DNA of 64,000 nucleotides from Marsupella aquatica (lineage: Eukaryota > Marchantiophyta), in the NCBI GenBank assembly GCA_973895155.1, contig OZ316893.1, positions 19,654,001 to 19,718,000 of the forward strand. Reading direction: 5' to 3'. The position numbers and the translations under genes are program-made. Each line of letters opens with the position of its first letter. Within the stretch, counting starts at the first letter, position 1. Below the pieces are notes generated by a model. That model was not told where the DNA came from and made no database searches. It was given only the letters and a program-made list of their open reading frames with translations. Shown piece after piece: positions 49,260-60,400 of this stretch.

Positions 49260-51080
49260 AAAAGGGAAGGGGAAAAAAAGAGTCTATATGGGCTAGGAGC
49301 TACTGTACTACAGTACTGCCGTGGTCCCTCTACATAAACATGCCTTTAAAAAAGCCCTCGAATGACGTGAAAATCTTATCCCTTCTGAAACCGCCATGGT
49401 TCCTCGTATGACAGCTCTACTGTCAGCATCGCGAAGTACCGTACTACCGGACCAACACTCCGTGCCAGGATCTTGCAGTACCGTACCTGACGGGCAGGCC
49501 CGGATTGGAGGAGTGGTCCGGCCAGCCTCGTTCGCATGGCCCCCATCAACCAGCCAGCATAGTAGACCTCTTTCTAGAAAAAGTTTGTTTAATCAACCTC
49601 CTACATACTTTTCCCCAATCTGGATCGTTGAGAGATCTTTTGATCTCAGATCAGGATTGTTGATAGACCTCAGGGGTCTATCAAGTAACAAGTTTCATTT
49701 TGGGGGTCTATCAAGCAAATACCTCCACTTGGGATTGGGGGTCTCTTTTCTCAGCTACCACATTATTTTTCCATTCAAACCCCATTTTAATTAATTAACA
49801 AGGCTGTGACCATAATAGGCAACAATATGGTGTAGGGTAACCTATGGTCCTAAGGGGATTATGGGATGTGATTTTGAAGGGTTTATCAGACGTACTCTCG
49901 AATTTGGGATCACCAAAATAAAAAGGCGTCCTAGCAAAGGGCGGCAAGCCTGAGGGGGTTACAATCATGGCCCTTGACCATGATGGTGTAATAAGCGTAA
50001 GCTTCAAGTGTAAATTTATCTAGTTCTGATCTAAAAATTTCTGATGTAAAATACTCTAGGCAGGTAGCCAACCCCAAGCCAGGTTTGCAGGCTGGGGGTA
50101 ATGACTTGTAACCATCCATAGAGATACCAAGAAAAAGGTACATAAGGTGTTTATGGTGTTATAATATATTTTGGGGCCATCGTTTATAACAAGGTTTCAC
50201 GCAATACTATCTAGGACCTTTTTCGGGCCCCTTCACTTAATTGAGCTGAACTTCAGCCAATATTAGGAACATCTCCAGTCTCTTTTGTCCGCTACCACAT
50301 TTTTTGTTGTTGGAAACTCATTCTTATAAGAACAACATCAACAGAGCTCGTTTTGCTGCCAATACAGTACTTCTCTCAGTGGAAGAACCTTGACACACGA
50401 ACAAAGGGAAGCGTCCATACACCCATCCCATACACCCATCCATGTCCCCGAAGCAGAAAACTCCAGGCCGATGGACATTCTCGTTGTTTGAGTCCAACTA
50501 AAGAGGAAGATCATAAGACTACCCACTCAGCACAATCTTCTTTGCGCCGGAACCAACCTAGCACCGACCGACAATTCACAGTACTTCTGAGCTTCAAAAC
50601 AACCGGGACACAGAAAATTTGCATTCTACAAAACTACTCTCTATCTTACTAATAAGTTGCAAAGAGAGCTAAAGTTGGAGTCATCATTTCTATTAACATT
50701 CAAAGAATGAGCATTCATGCTATTATGAATAATAGACGCAAGCTCAATGGTTAGTGTACTATTTAATTCCTTAGTTGTTAGATCTTGGACAACCCAATAA
50801 TTAATCAAGTATACAGTCTCTCAAATTCACTTCCTGTTACACAACCCAGTAAATGGAAAAGTGTTCCAACAGCCCGCTGGTGGTGAATTTTTGGCCCAGC
50901 CTTAGTGGAGCTGGTCATTGTATCATCCCAATAGACCAACCCCTTTTCCATACAAGATGCCCTAACCTGTAATACACAGTAGTACAGACCAGGAGTGCCT
51001 AAAGAGGACTCAGGCATTCATTATTCCTTTTCATGAGCCTCTCATTGGTTTTATGCAGCTTTACCAGACTTCACTTCTCT
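49260..51080. other. Intergenic spacer, nothing recognised
   Basis: GC rises locally at 49,380-49,570, where a 132-codon ATG-initiated frame (49396-49794) exists, but it shows no family signature. No RNA gene or delimited transposon is supported. Confidence 0.5.
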
Positions 51081-51089
51081 ACTCTAAGC

Positions 51090-51700
51090 GGTGCACTATT
51101 GACTGTGACACACACTTCTTCACTTTACACCCAATATACACATTGCTGGACTATCTTTAGAAGGACAATTCACTTCTGATATGGATGCCACAAGTAGTTT
51201 TTCCAGGTGTCGTGACCAACAGTAAAATACTAGTTTTCAGCAAACTTGTGCATTTTTTGGACAACTTTTGGATCTCTGTTTTAGCTCAAAATTTTCTAGC
51301 ATGTTCCCTGATGTCCAATCTATTACCTGACAAAGTTTCATTTTTTTCTGAAACCATTTGCTCAATTGTTGATGAGTGCGAAGAAGGTCAAATATTATAA
51401 ACTAACCACCAACGGATGCTTCACTTTTGTGAAAACGCACTCAGTACTTGGGCATGAGCACCAACTTACCGCTTTGGGAAAGGACACTTCACTTTTGTGA
51501 AGAACTCCCTAAATAATTTGCATGAGCTGCGATGTACCACTGCCCGAATGGTCAGGAGCCTATTTACAGGTCACATATGAGTTAAAACTGTAAAGAGTGC
51601 TAAATGAGAAAATTCTGATGTTCTGAGTCAGTCCATCCCACCTTTGGAAAATCCATGGTGGCTTTACAAACCCCTTGGTCCATCCAGGCTTTACTTTCTG
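51090..51700. repeat. Dispersed repeat family, copy 3
   Basis: The most complete partner of the 5.2-kb copy. It starts ACTGTGACACACAC and passes through TTTTTCCAGGTG, GATGTCCAATCTATTACCTG and TTTGCATGAGC. It ends with GAGTCAGTCCATCCCA, then CCTTGGTCCATCCAGG. No open frame or defined termini. Confidence 0.65.
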
Positions 51701-51719
51701 AAAATCTAGCCAATTTTTG

Positions 51720-53580
51720 CCACATAAAGAATTGTAGTGTTATGATCTATTTATGAGCAAAGTTAGACTATTCAGGCTAGTTCTATCTTAATAGGGTGCC
51801 CTATGTATTTTATTCAAGTACACACTCTCTTTTAAGGAAGAGAGTAGCAAAGGTAGACTGGCATGAGGCTATTTCATCTTTCTTTGAGTAGCTTTCTTCC
51901 ACCCATTCAACAGTTTGAAGAAGAGCCCCTTTTCGTTGGATTCCTCTTGACAGCATATTTTACTATGCAATAATCGACCACCACACTACTCATCCATTCC
52001 TTCCCACGTGTATCACATTTTGAATGTATATAGGGGCACACCTGATACCATTGTGATCGTTTTCCTTTTTCAACTTTAGAACTAAAACAAACTTTGTGCA
52101 AGTATCTACAGATACGAGAGAAAGATTTGGTGGGACCCTGGCCCCCAAACTTTACTTCAAGAGTCGGCCCAATTTTATATGGACTCTAATTGGACCAGAT
52201 CCTTTGTTTTTTTGGTGTTGGTTCCTTTGATGTTGTGAGGGACCTCTTGGATTGTTGGACCTCATGGAACCAAAACAAAGTCAAGTTGAGCCACAGGTGT
52301 CACTATTCATCAGCCCGGCCCTGTTCATTTTCTTGGGTGAATAGTAGACCTAGTATGCTAGATTTCCACCAACTTCTCATCATATAGGACCCTCTTAGCA
52401 TTAACATGTTTTAAATGATTTCTTAAAAGAAATATGAACTTTTTTGAGCTGCTTTTCGATGTAGATCTCATTGAGGCTACATTTTGAGCCGTATATTTCC
52501 TCCTTTTGGTGAACTAACTAAAGCAGAAACCCAAATATTCCCAATATTGTTATACATAAATTCCAACGGTCACACCAACTTCTCCCTCAGGTGTTATATG
52601 GGTGATGGTAAATGGTACATAAGGAAGCTCCTAACCATGGTTAGGTTAGGACTTAACTATGGTATCTTAACAACTATAAGATTATATTTGTTTGTACACA
52701 CTATTGAATTACGGTTAGCAAGGAGGTAACTTGTGGTTTAGGAGTTGTGCACAAGAACTGAACCGACGGTAGCCCCATAAGGGGCCTCTAAGTCCATTGA
52801 CATATGGGGAACTCATCCAGAACTCATTCAGTGCAGTTTTGGCTCAAAGGTTCCATTCAGCCGTTTACTTGTACTCACTTATAGATAAAAGTATGTCCCA
52901 TTGGTGCTAGAGTTAAGGTCAATAAGGGTTCATGAATACAATTAAGACTTGCAATTCAAGAAAAGAAGGGGAATTATTTGAGGAGGGTTTAGAAGAAGGG
53001 TTTCATTAGCCAGTCTTTCACCACGTCACACTGCCAATTAGGGTGGGTTTACAAGATGTTGGGCCCGTTGCTTTTTTTCGTTCTTTCTTAGATTATTTTG
53101 GACTGTGTAATGATTGAAAACGGATACAGTTTGCTTTGCAAGAACTCAATGGCACTTTCAGGTGTCTACCTATCTTACAAGGCAAACAGTAGGCCAAAGC
53201 AAATGCTACTGTGGAGTGCTTGTTTTGTCTAGGATTTTAGATCAGCTCCAAAGGTGGTTTGAACTCTTGAATTACTTAAACTTGGCTCCTTCAATCAAGG
53301 GATTTATATTTATTGAACTTCATTTTAAAGATCTAGGTCTGGAGTCTATCCTTAGGACAGAAATTGGCCCTCCAGTTTGCTTTAGTGAAAAAAGGTCACA
53401 AGTGCACCTACTTCTTATAAAGCCATCATTGCCACAATCTGATGGCTCTCCTTCAGTCCAGGGACATCATGTGCTCCCTCACAAGAGTGATGGTGAATGG
53501 AAAACCCATTGGGTCCCACTCTTAGATGTTACCTGTCTGCCCGTTTCCATGTTGGTGATAAGAGCTTTAGGGTTTAAAGT
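51720..53580. other. Intergenic spacer, nothing recognised
   Basis: No supported gene. The 173-codon frame at 53114-53635 runs into the neighbouring SINE-like copy and is not conserved-looking; I treat it as chance. Confidence 0.5.
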
Positions 53581-53589
53581 GATCTCAAA

Positions 53590-53745
53590 TTTTCTGAAGT
53601 GTCAAATCTTTTGTGTGCTAAGGGCTTTGGGGTGAACCCCACTTTGGGATGGGGGTTTGTGCAGAAACTGGTTTACATTTGAAACGTGAACACCAGAGCC
53701 TCCAGTTTGTCACAATAAAGACTCCTACCACTGAACCATGCTTGA
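53590..53745 (-). mobile_element. tRNA-derived SINE-like copy (AAGTGGGG-tail family)
   Basis: On the minus strand a tRNA-like A box GGTTCAGTGGTAGGAGTC is followed by a weak B box (ACGTTTCAAATG). The family tail comes next: CCCATCCCAAAGTGGGGTTC at about 53,657-53,638, then TTGACACTTCAGAAAA. Oriented opposite to the copy at 54.56 kb. Confidence 0.65.
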
Positions 53746-54059
53746 TGGGAAGGCTAATGTCAAACAATTAATAGTGCCTGGGCAGTTTTCAATTATGTGC
53801 ACCATTAAACTGGGGGAGCCAATAAGCAGCAGTGAGTGAGTTTCTCAAGGAGTTAGTCCATAATAGATAACCTTGCAAATGGGCAATTAATAATATGACC
53901 TTGCATACTATCTCATTAGTCATTCCAACTCTAAATCCTAATCCCTAACTCTAAATATGTGTGCCATAAACAAAATTCAGTGCGAATAACAATATTGAGG
54001 CTCATTAATTGCACGCTCCCTGCCCACGGCCATCCCCGTTGGCTGCCCGCCAAAAATGT

Positions 54060-54220
54060 GAACGTTATTTTTTTCTAAGTGTCAAAGTTGATGAATGAAC
54101 CCCACTTGGGTGGGTTTTGTTACAAAAGAGACTTGTGCCAGGCAGGAATCAAAATTTTGTCCTGTTGGGCCCAAGTCTGCTTGAATACACTCAGACAGCG
54201 TCTGCTACACAGATGGTGAG
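54060..54220 (-). mobile_element. tRNA-derived SINE-like copy (AAGTGGGG-tail family)
   Basis: On the minus strand: GTCTGAGTGTATTC (A-box-like), TTTTGATTCCTGCC (degenerate B box). The tail is ACCCAAGTGGGGTTCATTCA at 54,113-54,094, then TTTGACACTTAGAAAAAAAT. No target duplication was found. Confidence 0.65.
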
Positions 54221-54559
54221 ACTCTTTTTTTGTAATTATATAAGTTCTACAGTCGGGCAATGGCCGCAGGCAGCGGACAGCCATATCACAAGTAGTATCG
54301 ATTTCGACATTAATATGCATAGATATTGTCAATCGATGTGAATTAAACAAATATACCCTCATGCCTTCAGTACTGTGCTTTCATTTATTGTGCTCCATAC
54401 ACAACCATAACCAGCAACCACATTAAGCACGAAAGACAATCTCAAGGACAATTAATGCTAATCAAAGAATGCAGATTAGCATTAACTGCCCTGTAAGTGC
54501 TGCCGGCTGCCCAGACTACAGGAAATGTTTTTTAAGTTCAATATTTGGCACGAGCATTT

Positions 54560-54716
54560 GTTGCCATGAACTGGCCAGAGACTGAGTGGTAGCTGTGCTC
54601 AGTGGGGCCGAGAGATCCTGGGTTTGAATCCTGCCTTGGCCCATTCTCCTTTCACCATTCACCCCCACCCAAAAGTCGGGTTCATTCATGCTCTTTAAAA
54701 CTCAAAAAAAAATGTA
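54560..54716 (+). mobile_element. tRNA-derived SINE-like copy (best preserved of its family)
   Basis: The A box GACTGAGTGGTAGCTG at about 54,580 and B box GGTTTGAATCC at 54621-54631 are spaced as in tRNA genes. The tail has CACCCCCACCCAAAAGTCGG, then GTTCATTCATGC, and ends in nine A residues at about 54,712. It cannot be a functional tRNA because the anticodon and acceptor stems do not fold. Confidence 0.75.
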
Positions 54717-55174
54717 AAGGGCTGGGCAGCAGGTGTGGGCAGCTATGAATGCTGCACATTGTAAGGAGGAGAAATTCCATCAACAGATGTTCACTTTGTT
54801 GATTGCGGATGTGAGTAGGCAAGACCCAAAAAAATTAGGTGTTTATTCAATAATCCTGGTGACATTCACTTTCTGGTCACAGGCTACAAGCTAATAAACC
54901 TATCCCATAAGTAGCTAAATACTTAGGGCTAATCAATGTGAATTGGTATTGAGATTGCCTTATCAAACCGTGCCTCTCCTATACATTGAATGCAAAGAAG
55001 TCAATATTCAATTTATGAAGTCAATATTCAATTTATGGTCACAAGCTACTGTTGTAAACGCGTCCCATAGTGCAGTCATCCTATAGATTGAATGGATTCA
55101 CCATGAAACTCAATCTCGATGCTCATTAAGAGCCTCCGTACACAGCTACTGGCATAAGCGATTGGGCAAGTTCA

Positions 55175-55335
55175 AGTTTTTTCGAAGTGTCAATAGGGCA
55201 TGAATGAATCCCACTTTTGGGGTGGGGTGAATGACTAAAGCTGCTGGCTCCGACAGGATTCAAGCTTGAGACCTCCCCAACACCAATGAGCTCCTCTACC
55301 ATGCAGCCTTTGGGCAGCTTGTGACCAGATGGATT
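55175..55335 (-). mobile_element. tRNA-derived SINE-like copy (AAGTGGGG-tail family)
   Basis: On the minus strand: GCATGGTAGAGGAGCTC (A-box-like), AAGCTTGAATCC (B box). The tail has CACCCCACCCCAAAAGTGGG, then ATTCATTCATGCC, and TTGACACTTCGAAAAAA. It shares head and tail with the copies at 53.6, 54.1 and 54.6 kb. Confidence 0.7.
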
Positions 55336-55477
55336 GTGCCCACACTGATAACCGGATTGATTATCACTGCTAACTGGATTGATTAGCTCAGTATTGCTTT
55401 TTGTCCTTAATTTGAATGGGACCAATGAGAATAAATAAATGAGTTTCACATCATCAATGTTAGACTAGACAATGAAG

Positions 55478-55560
55478 CAGGCATGACTGAGTGGTAGCTC
55501 ACTAGAATAGGTATTTATAAGTCTTGGGTTCAAATGTGGTAGGTTCACTAGAGTACTTCT
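55478..55560 (+). mobile_element. Partial SINE head
   Basis: TGACTGAGTGGTAGCTC is almost identical to the head of the 54.56-kb copy and is followed at tRNA-like spacing by TTGGGTTCAAATGTGG, a B-box variant. The family tail is absent, so it is truncated or belongs to a sister subfamily. Confidence 0.5.
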
Positions 55561-56096
55561 GGGAAGTCTTGATCCCTAGGTTTGTCAAAATGCTTTGATA
55601 TATTTTACAACTCAGATGGACCTCATTTTACTCACAATGTCACAGTGAATATTACTAATTAGTCCATCCCAATTGTATCCTGTCCATGGGAGCATCATTT
55701 TCATAATTCCTGTCAGGAAGCAAGGTTACCAGTGTGTAACTTTTTCTACTAGGTGCCACCATTTCTATAATACTCTGCCTAGAAAATGTCCCCGATAATC
55801 TTTTTTCCGGACAGGTATTGCGTATGATAATGACAGCTTGGGCTGGGGTTACTGTCTAAAACCTGTTCCCACAAAGCTCAGAAAAACTTCCTTGCTGCCG
55901 CGGCTCAATATTTCTTCATTTTCTGGTCACAAGGTTATAGACCAAACTTTCGTTACCCTATAGATACCCTCTACATACATAGACTAGACAAGGTTCACTT
56001 AAAAAAAACTTTTTAAAACATGACCCGTCTCTCGGTATCCTAGCACGTACTTCCCGCAAAAATGGGACCCGCGTCTTCTCCATCCCGCCTTCCTTT

Positions 56097-56152
56097 GGGG
56101 CAGACGCTTGGGGAGTGGGGGCAGACGCTTGGGGAGTGGGGGCAGACGCTGG
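56097..56152. repeat. G-rich 21-bp tandem repeat
   Basis: GCAGACGCTTGGGGAGTGGGG occurs twice and a third time partially. The GGGG runs could form a G-quadruplex. It sits at the left edge of the promoter-side region of the RCC1 gene. Confidence 0.85.
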
Positions 56153-56274
56153 CTGGCCCACGCTGTTCCCTCCCTCATCATTATCATGGTGTCTCGCGTC
56201 ACGACGAGGGGGCCGCGTCAACAAGCTCCTGCCCAGCTTCCGGTATAATCATGCTCCTTGTTCCTGCTGGCTGC

Positions 56275-57130
56275 CATTACGCAGCTCTCTCTCTCCCTCT
56301 CTCTCTCGCGTTCCCCCTCTGTGTCTCTGTCTGTCTCTCGGTCGCTTTGGAAAGCGAAGCGTAATTGCGGAAAGGCAGGAATTAGGAGGGGATCTCGGAT
56401 TTTGGATGTGCACAGAGAGTGAAGTTGCGGCGAAGTCGAGTTTAGTGGGAGCATCTGCGCTTCTTTCTGCTCTCTATCATTCTATCATTCTATCAGCTCT
56501 CTCGCTTTCTGTCTCTGTGTCTGTCTCTGTCTCCGGAAAGCGAAGAGGAATTGCGGAAAGGCAGGAATGAGGAGGAGATCTCGGATTTTGGATGTGCGCG
56601 AAAGTGAAGTTGCGGCGAAGTCGAGTTTAGTGGAGCATCTGCACCTCTCTCTGCTTTCTATCATTCTATTCAGCTCTCTCTAGCTCTCTCTCTCTCTGTC
56701 GCTCGGTCTCTTTGGAAAGTGAAGCGGAATTGCGGAATTGCAGGAATTAGTAGGGGATCTCGGATTTTCGATGTGTACGAGAGTGTATTGCGGCGGAAGA
56801 GTTAAGTAGAACATCGGCACTTCTCTCTGCTCTCTACCATTCTATCAGCTCTCTCTTTCTCTGTCTCTCGGTCTCGTTGGAAAGCGAAGCGGGATTGCGG
56901 AAAGGCAGGAATTACGCTCGGATCTCACATTTTGGATGTGACAAGTCACGAGCACGAAGCTGTATTGCGGCGAGAGAGTTAAGTGGATCATCGGCATTTC
57001 TCTTTGCTCTGTATCATTCTATAGCGCTCTCTTCCTCTCTCTCTGTCTCTCTAGAAAGAGAAACGGAATTACGGAAAGGCAGGAATCGGATGTGACAAGT
57101 CACGAGCACGAGTTTGTATTGCGGCGAAGT
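56275..57130 (+). repeat. Tandem array of about five 165-185 bp units upstream of the RCC1-like gene
   Basis: The block GAATTGCGGAAAGGCAGGAA (with variants) recurs at about 56,363, 56,548, 56,725, 56,891 and 57,065. Each is preceded by a TCTCTCTGTCTC-rich tract and GGAAAGCGAAG. Most are followed by GGATCTCGGATTTTGGATGT, GCGGCGAAGT and a CTCTCTATCATTCTATC stretch. The last unit is truncated. The array ends about 300 bp before the start codon and is CT-rich on the coding strand. Confidence 0.92.
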
Positions 57131-57436
57131 AGAGTCCAAGTGGATCCTCGGCGTTTCTCTCGATCGGAGGGACGGACGGGCGGACTGACTGACTGGTAAG
57201 CACTTCGTGTTTTGCGGGAATCCTTCTCAGGCAATTCGAAGCAATTCCCCTAACTGTGTCTGTCTCGACTCCGTCGGTGTCCCGTTTTTTCCTTTGAAAA
57301 CTGGACGACGATCCACGATTGGTGTCCTTTTTCCATTTTACAGTTGTACAGAGTCCGTGTATGTTTGAAGCTCGCGCGATTGCTTGCTGTTGCTGTGCAG
57401 TACTGGTTGTTCGAGCTACCACCACTCGAGACTAAA

Positions 57437-60400
57437 ATGCCATCACGACGGCCGCAACGTGAATCGGGAACTACCCGCGTACTGTCATGGTATATGCTTT
57501 GTCATAACACTTAAACTCATTCCGCCAGTCAGCAACAAATCTCTTCAATCAATGACGTAACATCTGATGCCTCTTTACTTTCTCACAATCTCCCTCATCC
57601 ATGCGTGTATGCATCCATCGTGCTAGCTTTGTGTGAACGACTCGTCGTGGTCTCTGTAGGTTCGTTCTGAGAGGGAGAGAAAATTGAATGATTTTCTGAG
57701 AGATCGACCGGGCATTGCTGACTCAGCAATGCGACACTATAGGATATTTGTGTATCCCATTCTATTGTGTCTGGAGAATAGCAAAACTGCAATGCTGGTC
57801 CGAGAGTGTAAACAGCAGTACCTACATTCGCATTGTCAGTTTTTAAGTGTGAACAGTCAAAAACTTGTTTGCACCCTCTGTCTCGCGCACGCAGAATCTG
57901 AAGGATTCAAAGTTCTGTCGCAGGAGACTTTTCGAGTTGTCGGGCCATAAGATACCACTCAGAAACCTTAATTCTTGACAGATTCTGTCATTAGATAAGT
58001 AGGCGGTAGACAGTAGGCCGTAAATCCTTAACTCCTTCGTACGTGATTGCTGTCGTTGACCTCCGCGCCACTCCATCCCATCGCATCCCGTTGGAGATGA
58101 TTCGTCTAATGCTGTTGGATTCTTCTCAGGGAGATCGTCAGTGAATGTTTGTTTTGTGTGGCGTGCAGGGGGGCTGGGGAAGATGGGCAGCTTGGGTTAG
58201 ACGATTCGGAGGACAAGCGTTGGGCGAGCTGCGTGGACGCCCTCTCTGACGTGCCGAATAGAGGGGTTGTCGCGGGGAGTCGCAATTCCCTGGCATTTAG
58301 CGACGATGGGCAGGTGAGTCGGATTCGCTCGCAAGATGTGGAGTGTGGCGTCTCACCATTGTCGCTGCTGATGATTTGTGCACAATTTAAATAAAAATAA
58401 CCCTGGCTGTGCTGAGCACGGTTTTGTTCTAGGTCGTACAACTGACTTCTCCATGCGCATTCGCTGGTTGTCTCCATCGCTTTCTTAGTACCATCTCTGT
58501 TGAGGTTTTCCTGCCGTCTCTTTCTAGCTTCCTCGTGCCGGGGGTTTATGAAATCTTGAGCCCGTTGCTTCCTTATGCTTCTGACGTTCCGGACTAGCAA
58601 ATGACTAGTCTTCCGCGGCATGCTAGGCATTTTCTGTAGTTCATCTCTGTCGAAGTTGGTGAGAAAGCTTTTGCTTCACACGGAGGAGGCCGTGTAGCTC
58701 ATTTTGTAACGTCCTCCAAGCGCTGTTGTTGCAGTTTTGCGCTTGTCGTAACTGAGATTGACTCTTGTGCTCATGGCAACAGGTGTTCACTTGGGGATGG
58801 AATCAGCGTGGAACGCTAGGTCATGCCCCTGATCAGAAGACGGAATACACTCCAAGCGAGGTAAAATATATTTGCAAGAATCGGGTGCAACGATGTCGCA
58901 CCATGGTCCCGAGGAATCTTCATAAGCTTCGATGAGAACGCTCATTCTTGCCTTCTTTTGATCGCAATTTCTTGACAATCAGGCCAGCCGCGATGTGATA
59001 ACCTACATTTTGAGCGTTCCACGATCCACCTCACGAATACTTCTCGTCGGTCACGTGTGCAGGTGAAAGCGCTGTCAGGTACAAGAATAGTTCAGGTGAG
59101 CCACTGGGGACATGCCGACTGGTTTTGCTAGCTGTACAAAGGTTCTTGTGCAAGAAATGTACTGTTGTCAATAGACAATGCAGACTAGTTGGATAGTAGG
59201 TGGATGACTTTTACCACCGAGCTTGCTTCCATTATTTATCTAAGGCCAGACGTTGGTAATGCGACAGGCTGCTATAGGAGGATGGCATTGCCTTGCTGTG
59301 GACGAGGCAGGGCGAGCTTATGCTTGGGGTATGTGTTTTTTGTTTCGACTTTTACCTTCTTTTACGCATGTCTCAGTCTTTACAGCAGGCCTCGCCATCA
59401 GTAGAAACTGTAATATTGTGTGTGTGACAATGTAACACCCCTTCTGATTTAGTAAAATCGTTTGTATATTGTAATCAAAAATTGATTATGTTTTGATTCG
59501 AAGGTGACAGCGTGGAGTTGGTAGTTCTGTCCTCTGTGAGCCCTTTTTGAATTTTACTTGATCTCCGTTGTAAGGCTAGTGGAATCTAATAATTATTGAT
59601 CACTTGCGCTTGCAAGGGTTCTTGGATAAGCAGGTGGCAATGAGTATGGCCAGTGCGCTGACGAAGCGGACGGCAAAGATGGCAAAAAGTTGAAGCGAGA
59701 CATCCCAGTTCCACAGCGATGTGCCCCTCGTCTTCGTGTCAAGCAGGTAGTATTCATTCCATAAACGTGAATGGGACGATAGCCAAGTCCAAGCCGTGAT
59801 TTCATGACATGGCCACAAATTTATTTAGTTTTCCTTCTGCAAACACATTTGTGGTTGTCTCATTTGCTCGAGGTTTTCACAATTCACTTCTTCATGGGAC
59901 TGACTAGCTGAAATGGGACTGCAGGTGGCAGCAGGAGGCACTCACTCGGTTGTGCTGACTCAAGACGGTCAAGTATGGAGTTGGGGCCAGCCTTGGCCAC
60001 CCGGTGATATGTAAGAATCTTAATTAACAATTCGACTTCGTATGCTCGTCGGACATTGTTAGCAGAAAAGTCTCCGTGATATTCGCTTCCTGATCGCTAA
60101 CCGTCAGTATTCACATAGTAAACAGACACTTTTTGTGGTCAAAGATATGAAAAGCTTACTGCAACCGCCGGTTGTTACTGTATATCAGCTATGTCTGCAG
60201 AGCACTCCCCTATTTTTCATCCTGCCGATGTCCTGGTGAAGGGCCATCTTCTCACACCATTGGTTCAGAGTTGGCAACAAAGTCAACCGTATTGATAGGC
60301 TTCTTTGCAGCAAATCGTTTTTTTAAATTGAAGTACGACGAGCGATTACGCAATGTGACTGACACTTTCGGTCGACATGTCTCTTGTGACAGTAAGCAGA

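Noticed and set aside
49396-49794. 132-codon ATG-initiated frame in a locally GC-rich stretch
   Set aside because: Composition is Ser/Arg/Leu-rich without domain, signal or splice context that I can recognise; kept as a note only.
53114-53635. 173-codon plus-strand frame
   Set aside because: No family motif, begins without ATG, and its end overlaps a SINE-like copy.
54579-54631. tRNA gene
   Set aside because: A and B boxes are present, but the arms do not fold to a cloverleaf and the same head occurs with a conserved non-tRNA tail in several copies, so it is a SINE.
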